Shown: piece after piece, positions 47,401-60,678 of the stretch
How the letters are laid out: each line of letters begins with the position of its first letter
Numbering within the stretch: the stretch's first letter is position 1
DNA from: Endocalyx cinctus
Lineage: Eukaryota > Ascomycota > Sordariomycetes > Amphisphaeriales > Apiosporaceae
Assembly: GCA_001600455.1 (NCBI GenBank)
Contig: BCKC01000002.1
Location: forward strand, 2,804,171 to 2,868,170
DNA length: 64,000 nt
Direction of reading: 5' to 3'
Program-made: the position numbers and the translations under genes
The notes under the pieces: generated by a model
Seen by the model: the letters and a program-made list of their open reading frames with translations, nothing else
The model's database searches: none
Told to the model about the DNA's origin: nothing

Positions 47401-48090
47401 TCATCTTCCGACCCAAAACGTAGGCGAAAGCTCCTGCCTCGCGATCGCCTCGGCGATCTCGGCGTCGGTCATGTTCTCCTGATCGCAGACGGCGAACCAG
47501 GCCGAGTTCTCCATGACGTAGTAGGAGCGACCCCGGCCCAGGTCCGGGACCGAGCCCGGCACGACGAAGTCGGCCGCCCAGGTGCCCGCCATCTCGACCC
47601 AGAAGGCCGATTTCTGCGCCGCGTCGAGCGAGCGGGACAGGTAGAAGACGGGCGTGTAGGTGCGGTCGGACCGCGCCGTGAACTTGGCCCGGAACGGCGC
47701 GCTCTCGCCGTTCCCGTCGCGCGGCCGCAGCTGCTTACCCCCGAGGGTGAAGTACTCGAGGCAGCTCGAGCAGGGCTTGCCGTCGAAGAGCATGGCGTCG
47801 ATGATGGGAAAAGCGCCCGGCGAGTCGAACGATCGCGAGTACGTCAGCAGCAGGTTTTCCTCGGCGTGATGCTGGGCCGTGTGCGAGGACGTCCAGATGT
47901 CGGTCTCGCCGCCGGCGAAGAGCAGGGACGCCGAGAGGTTGCTGAACTCGGACTGGTGTAGGCCGGCTCGGACGAACTGGTACAGGGCGCCGATCATGCC
48001 TAGGTGTCGGTAGCTGAGTGATAGTGTGTGCCCGTTTTTGTCCCTGATGCGGAAGCTGGGAAGTTCGACGAAGACGAATTGTGGTGCCAT
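47401..48090 (-). CDS. Stand-alone cytidine-deaminase-fold protein
   Basis: A single exon of 229 codons from the ATG at 48090 (A at -3). The zinc motifs of the deaminase fold are present: H-A-E at 75-77 and P-C-S-S-C at 106-110, with 28 residues between the Glu and that Pro, within the family range. His75, Cys107 and Cys110 would hold zinc and Glu77 would shuttle the proton. Nothing else resembles housekeeping cytidine, dCMP or tRNA-adenosine deaminases, so the substrate is open: it could be a nucleotide, a nucleic acid or a small metabolite. The regions before H-A-E and after the Cys pair are long and carry several aromatic residues. No signal peptide or membrane segment. The gene is about 60 percent GC in a flank near 35-40 percent, which may suggest transfer or strong codon bias. 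Confidence 0.72.
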   Translation of the reverse strand: MAPQFVFVELPSFRIRDKNGHTLSLSYRHLGMIGALYQFVRAGLHQSEFSNLSASLLFAGGETDIWTSSHTAQHHAEENLLLTYSRSFDSPGAFPIIDAMLFDGKPCSSCLEYFTLGGKQLRPRDGNGESAPFRAKFTARSDRTYTPVFYLSRSLDAAQKSAFWVEMAGTWAADFVVPGSVPDLGRGRSYYVMENSAWFAVCDQENMTDAEIAEAIARQELSPTFWVGR

Positions 48091-51000
48091 TTTTTGTTAA
48101 TTGCTTGAAAAGATAAGACGTTTGCCACTGAAGAGACAATATATATATATTGTGCAAGTAAATAGGGGGATCAACGCGAAGAGGAAATAAAAGAAATAAA
48201 ACAGTGATATGAAGAAAGAAAATAAAGAGTTATCAGCAAAGACGTGACTGGTACCTAGTGTTTATATGTACCTATTGCTCTTGGTTTTTGTATAGCGATG
48301 TTTCGTAAGTGGGAGAGTGCAGATTGGTGATCTCTTGTAGTTTGTTGGTTTAGTGTTGTCTGAAATATATTCTCCATCGCCGTCGAGACTCCGTCTTTAT
48401 ATATTTCAACCCTCTCGTGCTCAACCGACGGTATGATATCACGCCCCGATGGTTTTTGAAATACGGTTTTTTCAATAGCCGATTATGTAGCCAATATAGA
48501 AACACTCATAATATTTGAATCAATGTTCATACATACCGGCGTGTGAGTAATTGCGTGACCGAGGAGATTGGGTAGCACAGCAGACTAAGACCTTGTTCAT
48601 CGTCAACATTAAAAATATCGAGATAAATAAGAATCTGACCTGTAGTATCAAAATTATATGTTTTTATTATTAGATGCTTATCAGGAAGCCCCCATAGACG
48701 TCGCCTATTTACCATGATTAAGAATGATGAGGGAAAGGAAAGAAGAAGACAGTTGAGGCTTAGTATCTCAATCATAATTAGTAATTACATGCTTAGGAAG
48801 TAGTGAGACGTCTACAAGAATAGGGTCATGAAGTTTGAGATGAAAATAAGATTTCATATTTTCCCCTAACTTCAGCTGATACATTTTAGTCGCTTGTCAA
48901 ATTAATTAAGGCACACAGAGTGAGCCAGATGGACCTAGATATCATCACTAAGGGACCTACATAATGCACATAAGTTTATTGCATAAGTATAGGCTATCTG
49001 TCTACCTCGACAAAGGTCTATAAGCTTGAGTCAACCCCATAAAAGGTAAACGCGGAAGGCCTCCGCGAGGTTCTCCCTTGCAGCTAAAGTGCCGATGAAC
49101 GGGGAAGGAGAATAAATGGAAAAAGCGTTCCGCGCCTTATGTTCAGCTCGACCAAACAGGTAATGTTATTAACCCTGCCTAGCTGATAATTAAGGGTTGC
49201 AGGAGGGGGGAGTATGGTATGCAAATACTACACATCACCCGACCCTGACCACTAGAGACTGACAGAATAACGCCTGCCATAGATCTCGTGTTCGGAGGCG
49301 GCTTAAAAGGTGTGAGATTATAAAACCTAGACGTGCCAAAGGGGAATAGGGAGATAGAGGGTGGGGGGGTACTCATGTGGGGGTATGTCATATATAGTTT
49401 AAACTTGTTTTCAATTTCATCATTCGACCAATTCACGTTGTTCATTCGTTTATTCTTACTTTCATTTCCCTGGTCTAATGCATGCCGGATGTCGAATAAG
49501 CAAGCCCACATGTGGACAGCCTTATAGCCTCACAAGACCAAAGGGCTGCTAGGTATTATGTACCTAGTGTAGTAAGACAAATCTAACATGATTCATATTG
49601 TGTTATGAAGTTAGGACGAATAAGATGGTCTTTTCTTTATATCATGTGACATGTCAAGGATAACTTTTGACCTACATGAGAGAAAATCTCCGTAATGTAA
49701 TTACCAAGTAATTAGGAATGGGCGTTATGGATATCTGCTCATTCAAATTTCTGGTGAGTGATTTCTTCGGCTATCTCAATTGATCATGAGGATCTTGATG
49801 ACGACATTGAAGACGATGACACTGCTTAAGAAGGGATGATTGAAAGTGACGAAAATAGACGTCGGTAGGAGATAATTGGAAGACGCAGGGGTTGAGCGGT
49901 GTTAAATGTTACTTGGCATAAAACTGTCGACGATGACTCAGCTTGACCCACCAATTTAATTTTCACCTGAGAGTAAATATCTTCTATAAAATTTTTCTTC
50001 CCTCAAATTGATGCAATGCTTTTTTGGTCTGCTCCTCTAAGATGAGTAGAGACTCTTTCAGGCCGGTATGGATACTTGATGAAGAAATTTTCTTTTTTTA
50101 AAAAATACTGATACGCTGTGCGAATAATGCCTTGGAGGACTCCGGCAGACGTCTTGGCATGACACAGTTTTCTTATTATATCTTACACTCTCTTATGAGG
50201 CCATCCGGCATCACTTTTTCAGCCGGTATAGTTTGAAACCTGGAGTTCATTCCATTCGCTTTAGTCCGCGCTTCATATTCTTGTGAGGCCTCTTGGGAAT
50301 TATGACATAGTATCTCTATTGTACTTTGATACGCCATGCATGTATATGATCAATGTACCTACAGACCAAGCGGTGTTAAGCACACTTGCGCTTAACTTGC
50401 TGACTTGAGGTCAGCTTTACATCCTGTCTAGTAATCTATCTAATTCGGAGTTTAACCAATCATTCTTCGCCGTCTTGTTCGACCCGATGTTATACAACAT
50501 GACTGCCATATGGTCCTAAGCAAGTCCTCACTCCTCACTATACTATACTTAACACCATGGCTTATGAGTAGCATGTCCACTTCACACCTGGTGTTATAAT
50601 ATCCGACCCGACGTTATGGACACCGTGACATCATCGCGCCGATCGATCATTCACCTTCTCATCTCCCTTTTGTGTCTTCTTTTCTGTACGACCTCGCAAC
50701 GGCTTTACAAGTAATTTCAACGGGGTTTTCGGTGGCTTACCGGACTGGAGTGAATGCAAGTCGCACCTTATTTCCTGCCGTATTCCCATCCAAATTGAAT
50801 ATTCTATATTATCCTATATTGTCACGCGCATGGAAATATTTATCGCTTCAGACCTTTTTGAACAGGTGAGCCTTGCTTTTTCGTTACGGATTTTTTCTTC
50901 TTCCCTCTTCAATTCTCAATACGAAGAAATCGCGTATCTGCAACTGATTTTATATCGCCGGTGAGTAAGACTTATAGAGTCAACCCTGAATCTGATCGCC

Positions 51001-51530
51001 GATGAGAGATGCAGTCTATAATAGGAGGTGCCGACAGGAGCTATGGCCGATCTCATAATATGACGATAAAAAATATGACAGCTCGCCATCTCGTCAAGAC
51101 GGATATATTTCGTGAATTCAATCAGAATTATTAGATCAGATACGGAAAACCTGCGAGTATATCGCCACTGCATGACCTCAATATTAAGACACAAAGTTTT
51201 TCTAATTACAAGGACTACAAGTTAAAAAAGTTACTTACTCTAATCAAATACAGTCAATCATGTCACGGTAGAAAAGCGATTGGAACTTTTAAAATTGAAC
51301 AAAAGAAGATGCAATTTATATTAATGGATGGAAGTATCCTGTAATGACTGGTGACGGGTAGTGGTATCGCTGTATGTACGCCAAAACTCTTTTTTTGCCA
51401 ACAAGAAATTAAAAAAAATAAGGATATAAAGAAATAATAATTAAAAGAAAGACCTCTTGAAACGCCTGGCCACGCCACCACCTCTTGTACATATTATGCA
51501 TGAATATTCGTACACTATTTTTTATTTGAT
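48091..51530. other. Intergenic
   Basis: About 3.4 kb of AT-rich DNA. A 66-codon frame at 50672-50869 begins at GTG and has no recognisable features. No gene could be supported. Confidence 0.5.
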
Positions 51531-54500
51531 TTAGCTCTCCTCCTCGACAACCTGCTTCTGGGCAATGTAGAAGCGGTCGCCGCGGTCGTCCTTCTCGTGC
51601 TCGAGAGCGACCTTGCTGAGGTGAGTAAGGATGTTCTCCATCATGGTGTCCTGGGCGGACCTCTTCTTGCGGCCTAAGTTATCGAGGGATTGCATGCGAG
51701 TCATGGCGTAGTATACGATGGCAATGACGATGACGACGGCGATGGAGTAGATCCAGACAACGACAACGGTGACGATGTCGGTGCGACCGAACTGAGACAA
51801 CTTGGTAGACATGGAGATCGGGGTCGAAGGCTCGCCGGCACCACCGGAGAACCAACCGAAGATGGCGAACAGACTGGCGAGGATATCGACACCGAAGATA
51901 GCAGCGACGAGCTGCCACGAGGGGAGGGTCTCGAAGCCTCGGGTCACGAAGATGAGCCAGTTCTCAGTCAGGGATACTTGAAGGAAGATAATCTCCTGGA
52001 TCGAGCCATAGTTCTGGATGACACCACCATCGGTGAGCCAGAGAGTGCCACGGAGAACCCAGGTACCAACGGCAAGGAGGAAACCGAGGACGATGCTGAT
52101 GATCCAGATCTTGGGAAGCTGCCACTCAACGGGACGCTTCTCGTAGTGGGCAGTATCGTAGGCAACGGCGATGGTGGCCAAGTCAGCAAACAGAGCGAGG
52201 AAAACGATGAGGTCGGCGCGGATAGTCTCGTTGATGATGATCATGGAAGTGACGAGGTAGATTTCAAGATGGAGACAGAGGGCGATACGGTACTGAATGT
52301 AAGCCTTCATGCGCTGGAAGATCTGACGGGAGATTTTGATGGCGGAGACGATGGTAGAGAGACCAGGGGCGAGGAAGACAATATCGGCGGCGGCTTGGGC
52401 GGCTTCGGTAGCGCCTTCGACAGCAATACCACAGTCAGACTTCTTGAGAGAGGGAGCATCGTTGACACCGTCACCAGTCATAGCCGTAAGGTGACCACGT
52501 TGTTGAAGCATCTCGACGACTTGGTACTTGTGCTCGGGGAAAACTTCAGCGAAACCATCGGCTCTCTCACACAGGTCGTGGATAGCGGTACCGGCCATGT
52601 CGCTGTGGAGGAGCTTGTCAGAGTTGTAAACCTTGGTTCCAAGAGCCAACATGCGGCAGGTCTCCTTAGCAATGGCAATAGCGTCACCAGTAAGCATCTT
52701 AACGGAAAGACCAAGAGCCTGAGCCTCGGCGATGGTCTGAGCGGTATCGGAACGAGGGGGGTCGAAAAGAGAGATCATGCCAAGCAATTGCCAGGGACCG
52801 TCTTCTTCCTGAACAGCGACGGCAAGAGATCGGAAACCACGGCGAGCAAACTCGGTAGCCTTCTCCTTGAAGAGTCTCTCCTCCTCGGGGGTGCAGGCAG
52901 ACAGGGCTAAAACAGCTTTGGGAGCACCCTTAGCACAAGTGTATCGGACACCTTTGTGCGTGCAGATAGCAGTAATTCTCTTAGAGACAGGGTCGAACGG
53001 GGTGAATTTCTCAGTTCTCCAGCCCTCGCTGATCATTTCCTTAGCCTTGGGGTAGCGCTTGAGAGTAAGAATGGTGATCTTGTCAATAGGGTCGAGGGCC
53101 TTGATGTTGTGGGACGATGCGAGAGCAGCGACTGCCATCATCCAGTTGATGTCAACACCCTCCATGACGAATGGTTCACGAACGGAAAGCTGGTTGGCAG
53201 TCAAGGTTCCGGTCTTGTCAGAGCAAAGAATGTCAACACCGGCGAGAGACTCGATAGCAGTGAGCTTCTGGACAATAGCCTTCTCCTTGGCGAGATAAGC
53301 AGCACCGACAGCGAGAGTAGTAGTGGTAACGACGGGCAGACCAACGGGCACACCGATGATAAGGAGAATCAGGGCGTAGGTCAACAGGTTGTTAGAGCTC
53401 TCTTCAGGGAGGACAATGTGGAGGTTACGGTAGAAACCACCAATCCATGCGACCAGAATCCAGAAAACGACCAAAACCAAGAGCGTAGTACCGATGGAGT
53501 CCATGATAGCCTTGAAGTGACCGGAGTCCTTGGCACCCTGAACTAAACTGGCAGTTTTACCGACGAACGAAGCTTGAGCACCACAAGTCACCACACCGTA
53601 AGCCTTTCCGCGCTTGCAGCCAGTGGTATAGTAAACGGTATCAGTCATGAACTTGTCGACAGCGAGGGATTCTCCGGTGATGGCGCTCTGGTCGATGGCA
53701 ACGATGGCATGGCCGATGTGAGGAGTACCTTCTTCGTCATCGTGCTCGAACTTTTCCTGACGGGGCGAGGTAACATCCTGAGCCGTAAGCTCGGCTTGGT
53801 ACTCAGCCTGTCCGTGAGCGTTCTCGTAGTCGCAGATCAATCGCGCATCACCAGCAACCACGTGGCCCTCCTCAATGATGAGGATATCTCCAGGGACGAG
53901 TTCTCTAGCCTTGATTTCCTGCTCTTGACCGTCACGGACGACGCGCGCCTTCATGGCGATATCGCCCTTCAAGCTAGCGACGACGTCGGCGGCTTGCTTC
54001 TCCTGGTACCAACCAACGATGGCGTTGAGGAAAAGAATACCGATAATGATAGCGGCATCAAGCCAGTCCTGCATACCGAAGGCAATGATAGCTGCAACTT
54101 CCATGACTGTGTTCCAAATTTGTTAGCACCGCGTAAAACAAGGGCTCGTAAGATGTGATAATACTAACCATAGAGGACTGGGCCGCGGAAAAAGCCGATG
54201 AACTTGATAAGCATGTTTTCTTTCTCAGTGGTAAGCTCGTTCCATCCGGAAAGTTTACGTCTTCGTTCGACTTCCATAGTAGAGAGACCGTCTCGAATGT
54301 CGGTGTTTAACCAGTCGTGTGGCGTCTCGAAGTCGCTAAGAGAAGCGCGGGCATAGCCGCCCTTGCCTCCCCGCCAGAACGCCCACCAGGGCCGTTTCTG
54401 GTCTTGCTGTGTAAAGTCCTCCTCCCCAACTTCCGCATTCGGATCTCGGTAGGTATCGACATATCGAACCAAGCTGAGTTGCCAGTCAGTATAAAATTTT

Positions 54501-54729
54501 TCGGAGCATTCACGGGGCTCGGAGGTGACACTTACGCTCTGTACTCATCCAAGTACGGGTTGTCGCCATGGTTATTTTTGTCGACCTGATTGTTCCTCTG
54601 GCTCTCGCTCAAGAAGCTGCCACTCTCAAGATCAGTAGACTCACCGGAAACACCGTCATAGGTTGCTGGTTCCGGTGCTCCTTTGGCCTGACCACTCGAG
54701 AAAGCCTTGATCTTAAAACTAGGTGCCAT
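51531..54729 (-). CDS. Plasma-membrane H+-ATPase, P-type (PMA2-like)
   Basis: Exons 54729-54536, 54473-54169 and 54106-51531 give 1024 residues. The pump exports protons, driving nutrient uptake and setting cytosolic pH. The P-type hallmarks are present: the phosphorylated Asp463 in C-S-D-K-T-G-T-L-T, T-G-E-S in the actuator domain, K-G-A-P in the nucleotide domain and T-G-D-G-V-N-D-A-P in the hinge. About ten membrane segments are expected. It is about 100 residues longer than the main fungal Pma1, with a longer N-terminus and an insert between the actuator motifs (containing D-V-T-S-P-R-Q-E-K-F). The second membrane segment reads V-M-E-V-A-A-I-I-A-F-G, unlike typical Pma1. This fits the second, often weakly expressed H+-ATPase of Pezizomycotina. 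The C-terminus carries H-L-S-K-V-A-L-E-H-E-K before its tail, comparable to the Pma1 regulatory end. Confidence 0.92.
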
Positions 54730-57700
54730 GATGTCCAAATATTATACAGTCCAGCTGCAATAGATAGAAAATAGGAACAAATCGAGATGCTGAACACGGA
54801 AGACAAGGGGAGGAGAAAGGAGAGGAAGTAAAGGAAAGAAGGGGGGAGGGTGAAGAGAGAGTGGTGAGAGGAAACAAACATCTTGGAAGTCAAGAAGATG
54901 CGCCGTACTTATAGAAATTTGCTTCGATGAAAAAAAAAAAAAAAAAAAAACTTTGACGGTAGAAGGGATGCCGCTATCACGAAGCACCAAGCCAAGTCTT
55001 TCTGGAGCCTCGCTCTGAAGCAACTAGAGATAGGGGATGCTACAGGGGAGGGTAGCCCTCGCGTGTACTGAGGACATTGGATACCTGTGCTCGGCTAGCA
55101 AAATGAGATACTTGGGATGTACCCGCCTAAGACGCGCAATCTGCGCTTAACGAAGCTATTGAAAGCATTGACGATAGAACAATTGACCAATCAGAGCTGA
55201 AATGGGTCAAAGTATCGAGATACAAAGACCCTTCTTACAAGAGGGTCCGTGGTGTCGCGTCGATCTGTTTCGGGTGGACTACGACAACAGTTTTCGGGAA
55301 AAAGCTCGACTAGCGACAATCAAGCTATCCGGAATCAGTAAGGAAGACTGAAAATCCCGCACCGAAAAGCTATGAGGGAATTTCAAAAATTGCTAGATAC
55401 GGGTGTACGGGGGTTAGAACGACCGTGTAAAGGCAGACCCTAGCACGGGTTTCAGCAGAATATGAGATGAAACTGTAGCACCCGCAAACGCGAACTAAGA
55501 GGGAAGTCACGTGCACGTATACGTACTCTATCCAGTCTTTGTACTTTTGAGGCTCAGAAGAAATAATACCTACGCAAAGGAACAAATTAGCAACGAAACC
55601 CTAGTAAATAATACAACAAAATTTTTTATTCCCTTTTCTTTTATTTCCTTTTTTTTCCTAGTGTGAACCCTTTCTGAGGCCCCCGGTGATTTACGTAGAC
55701 CCACAGAAACAAAACGCGGAGCAGAACAGAAACACTTCAGATTTGGTCCCCCAATGATAGTTTGTAGATTTAAATCGGCATCCTAAAAAGGTGTTGGCCA
55801 AGAAGTGAAATGATAGTGTAGATGTGATTATCAACAACACGCATAGAAATAGTAACATGTTAGATCTCACAAATGAGTCGCTAATTGTCAGAGAATCGCA
55901 TGAAAAAGAAAAGAAAAGAAAATCTGAAAAATAATCAAAGCAATTATATTCAGAGATTACCATCTAATGCAGAACTCAATAAAAGTGATGTTATTTTCGT
56001 TATTACTTTTGTTATTATTCTCAATAACCCGACGTATATTTTTGTCAGTTATTAGAAACGATGAACTATTCCTCAAGGATATGAGATGAATTGATAAAAC
56101 GTTGAGTATAACCCCCGTGTAAATCTTAGAAGGTTACATTGTAGAGTACCTAGCTTAGACAACCGAGCATCAAAGCGCTGTCCACTATCACAAGAAACAG
56201 GCTCACAGGCCTGCTAATATAAACCAGAGATAGCGATAGCCTCATACTCCGTACGCAGTATACTTCAAATCTTTAGCGGCGTTGTGATTACTTGTATGGG
56301 AGACGGGTAACGCTCGGATTCATATTGTTACCAGGTTTTCCCCCAGATAAGTATGGATCGCCGAGATTACCGCGATTTCTTGAGAATCGGTGAGATTAGT
56401 TTAAATGAAACATATCCACCAACGTCGCTTCGCTTGAGATATAACTTCCTATATCTGTCTGCTCTCTTCCCTTTCTTTTTTTTTCTCCTTCGCTACCCCG
56501 GAATAAACAACGAAGAGCGTAACATCTTGGCGTATAAGATATTGTGAGATAGTTGTAGACTATTAAAAAGTTTCTTTGTTATAGCCCTTCACGGCATAGA
56601 TTTGTGATAGTATGGGGATAGCCCCGGCTAGCCAAGGAGCCAAGAGTCACAGCGGTTGTATGAAAAGCTTAGACTACCCAAGCTTTCCTTGAGGTGCCTT
56701 TGTCGAAAAAGCTTTTTATAAAAGCTTTTTATATCTCGATTTCCGCCTCTAGGCATCAATCAAGACGATCAGCATTCATTGTGTTGTAGTGTCACCTACC
56801 ATCGGTTTCGTTTTTAGCCCAACTCACTACCTCATTTGCTTGTCAAGATGGCCTCGTTCGTTTCGTCCGTAACACGTTGCTGATCTATCATTTCGTAGAT
56901 CATGATTCTTTTTTTAACCGTCGACTTGTTTTAATATCCCGTGAGGCTATTCTTAGATATTTTGAGATTGGCTGATCTGCTGTAGCCTACATGTAATGTG
57001 ACTTTGCTCGACGGGTTCATGGGGGTGTAACGGCGTCAAGTCTGGAGAGCGAATAGCTCTGCTGGTGATCTTAACACAATTCCCAATGCTTTTGGATGCA
57101 TTCCTATGGTGTTTCTTTCGCAGCTTTCTAATGCCGATGGGTTTCATAACACCCTCCCAAGGTCTATATTTATGACATGAGAATAGTATGAAAGTCGTGT
57201 CTTAAAACTTCCTACTCTCATAATACCAGGCAGCGTGATATGTTCGGAAACAACTTGTTGGCGCTTCATCAAGGTACAATACGAAAAAAACATGATATAA
57301 GCCAAGTGTTTATCGTGTTTGAAGATATTTTAAGTATATATTCCAGAAAACTTCGTAGTTTAAAGACAGAGGCAGAGAGGATAGATTGAAATTCCGGCGC
57401 ATCTGAGTCATGCCAAGCCGTAACAAATACGTAATCACTGTGTACAATCTTTGTTTTATTTTTGGTTTCTTGCCACTTACCTAATCATTGCACTAGTAGC
57501 CGTTATGCATAACGGCTACAGGAAGATCAGAAATTCCGAAACTGTTCTGACTGTTCAAAACTTTTTTGACTTACTAGCTTAGTAATAGATAAGAACTCTG
57601 ATAAGATAAGATGTTCCCGGTCCACTTTAATTTTCTCAAAGTTCTGCAAGACTTGTGCAAGTGACTTGATACAATTGGTAGTGGGGGATCAGAACCAGAT

Positions 57701-57778
57701 TATCACCAACCTAACTTGTATCGAACACAGTTACTTTCCTCTTTTCAACTTATACAATTCCGAAGAAGACGAGAAAAA
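54730..57778. other. Divergent promoter region (H+-ATPase / Dbp9)
   Basis: About 3 kb upstream of both genes. Purine-rich DNA just before the H+-ATPase start (54780-54870) and an A tract at 54930-54950 probably belong to its leader and promoter. No gene seen. Confidence 0.55.
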
Positions 57779-59760
57779 ATGAAACGAAAACTTGATGAGA
57801 ATGATCGACCTTCGGCTGGTTCAGCAGAACCGGTAGAGCCGTCAGAATCAACAGCGCCGATAGTGTCTACCACCTCCGTAGGCACCACTCAAGATATCAC
57901 TTTCGCCGACTTTGGTCTGGACGCGAGACTTCTCCAAGCCGTGGCTCGTCAGTCATATCGTAAACCAACTCCTGTTCAAGAAAAAGCGATTCCACTCATC
58001 TTAGATGGACAATTTGATGTCGTGGCGAGAGCAAAGACTGGGTCTGGAAAGACAGCCGCCTATTGTTTACCAGTACTAGAATCAATCATAAGGAGGAAAA
58101 AGGTAATCAAGATCGACGCGTATTATTTTGATTTGGGAAATTCGCTCGCTAACTTATAGTCTCAGCTATCCTCGAATCCTCACACATCGACCCTCATATT
58201 AGTCCCTACCCGTGAACTCGCCGACCAGGTGACTAAAAACCTCGAATCGTTCTCCTCCTTCGCCGCCAAAGACGTACAAGTCGTTAAGTTATCCGACAAG
58301 TTACCCGAGACAGTTCAGCGTTCTCTTCTCGCGAACTCTCCCGATATCGTTGTCGCAACCCCTTCCAAAGCCTTGAATGCCATTAAAAGCTCCGCATTAT
58401 CACTGGACAACCTAACACACATTGTCCTGGACGAAGCAGACATCATTCTCTCATATGGTTACGATGATGACTTGCGGAGCATTGCTACATCTATTCCAAA
58501 GAGCCTCCGAACAATACTCGTGACTGCTACCTTGAGTCCAGAAGTTGACACTCTTAAGGAGCTGTTCTGTCGAAATCCGACAGTCTTGGACTTGGATGAG
58601 CCCGAGTCGGAGAACAGCCTTGATCAATATGTGGTGAAGTATGTCTAAATTTTGACCCAATTTCAATATATCACCTGCTAACTATATGAAGGTGCGGCGA
58701 GGATGAAAAGTTCCTCCTTATGTATGTTTTGATAAAATGCAAATTAGTGCGAGGCAAAAGCTTGATATTTGTCGCCGATACGGATCGATGTTATCGTCTG
58801 AAGTTATTCTTCGAGCAATTCGGTATCCGCGCATGTGTCCTCAACTCAGAATTACCGATAAATTCTCGCCTTCACATTGTGCAGTCTTTTAATCGAAATG
58901 TTTACGACATCATCATTTGCGCCGACGAGAATGAAGCCATTGGGAGCGAGAAGCACTCCTCAAACGAAGAAGATGACGAGGAACAGGCGAATGGAGACGC
59001 GGAAAATAACGACCAAGCACCCAAAGCGACGGACAAATCTTCGAGCAAGAAGCAGAAGTCATCGAAACGCGACAAAGAATTCGGCGTTTCTCGTGGCATA
59101 GATTTTGCAAACGTTGCTATGGTGATCAATTTTGATCTCCCAACCACTGCCCGCTCATACACTCACCGTATTGGGAGGACTGCTCGGGCAGGACAGACAG
59201 GGATGGCACTTTCATTTGTTGTGCCTAAGTCGCAGTTTCGCAAACATATACCGACTAGCATTGACTCGGCAGAGCACGATGAAAAGGTGCTCGCGAAGAT
59301 AACTAGACAGCAGGAAAAGAAAGGACGAGAGATTAAACCTTACACATTTGACATGAAGCAATTGGAAGCGTTCAGATACCGCATGAACGATGCCCTTCGA
59401 GCTGTTACGCGTGTTGCTGTTCGAGAGGCTCGTACGCGGGAGCTGAGACAAGAGCTTCTAAAGAGTGAGAAACTCAGTCGGCATTTTGCAGAAAATCCCG
59501 AAGAACTTCACCATCTTCGTCACGACGGCGAACTCAGGGCAGCAAGGACGCAAGCTCACCTTCGACACGTACCGGAATACCTCCTACCCAAGGATGGTAA
59601 GAAAGCGCTTACCTCGAACGACGTCGGGTTTGTCCCCTTCAAGAAGATACAAGACGGAAAAGGCAGGAGGGGAAAAGTATTCAAGCATAAAAGCAAAAGG
59701 GCTGGTGGACGCAGAAGTGATCCCTTAAAATCCTTCAAGGCTAGGTCAAAGGCAAAGTAG
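57779..59760 (+). CDS. DBP9: DEAD-box ATP-dependent RNA helicase Dbp9
   Basis: Exons 57779-58102, 58160-58638 and 58692-59760 (introns of 57 and 53 nt) give 623 residues. Dbp9 is a nucleolar helicase needed for 60S subunit assembly and 27S pre-rRNA processing. Motifs in order: [10 protein letters not shown] (Q motif), A-K-T-G-S-G-K-T (85-92), P-T-R-E-L-A, D-E-A-D (199-202), T-A-T in place of the common S-A-T, R-G-I-D-F and [10 protein letters not shown]. The insert of acidic and Lys/Ser-rich residues between motifs IV and V (E-E-D-D-E-E onwards) and the basic C-terminal tail are typical of Dbp9 and its animal homologue DDX56. The start is the ATG at 57779 with a run of A before it; the frame is open upstream only from a TTG. 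Confidence 0.94.
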
Positions 59761-60678
59761 ACTGCGGTGCTATGCGGGTGTTGTTGTGATAAACTAGTAT
59801 ATATTAATCAGACGGGCTCCTATCTTCATGGCATTGTTTGTGTTGAGTTTGATTTCTACATGTGCTCTAGATAGCGAGAACAAGGAAATATATCCCCCTT
59901 ATAATTTTTATATGGTAAAACATAGTCCGCCTATTTTCTTGAGTTGCACTGTCTGTCTGTGAAACTGTCACCATCTTAAATATTATTTGTTTATGGGTAA
60001 TGTTGATACCACGATTATACCTAAATACTCGATTAGCAAGCATATGATCAATTTGTGATTGCTGGGATATCGGCAGTCAAATTAATTGCGATGCAAAGGA
60101 AAATGAATGATGATAAACAAATATATTAGGCCTGTAGGTAAGTGTGATTAAACCTGGTTCCCAATGTTGCAGTCCTAATTGTAGTTTCCGTATATAACTT
60201 TACGTATTATGAATAGATATCAGGGCATAAAATATGAAGTAAAAGAGAAAACGCTTTGAATATGATAAACCGTACAACTTGATTATTCTATCATTGTGGT
60301 TGCCTAGGTCACCTTACTATTAGTGAAATCGTTCGCCAGGAGAATTAAACATACATTTTAGGTGGGCGAAATTATATGCATGTCAAAGGAAGGAGACCAT
60401 CTCCCACAAAAGAACAGGTGCTTTCATACAACATACATACACCTTCTTAATTCCACCGATCCCTTTTTTCTATTTTTCTAATTGCAAGCTGAATGAAAGT
60501 ACAAAATTTTAGATAAGTATTACATCTCCTAAGACAGGGTAAGTAGTCGACTACAATCCACTTTTTCATAGCATGGGATCTGTAGCATCACTACTTGCAT
60601 ATGCGAACCAGCAAAAACATTACTCCCAGTTACCCAGTAGCGAATCGATTTACCTGTTAGGCACCTCAAGCAGCCACC
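59761..60678. other. Intergenic
   Basis: 3' flank of the Dbp9 gene and promoter of the next gene, both on the plus strand. AT-rich; nothing else seen. Confidence 0.6.

Noticed and set aside
51690..52910. 406-codon open frame on the plus strand
   Set aside because: It lies wholly antisense to the H+-ATPase coding exon. Long antisense frames are expected opposite GC3-biased genes; the translation is low-complexity and without domains.
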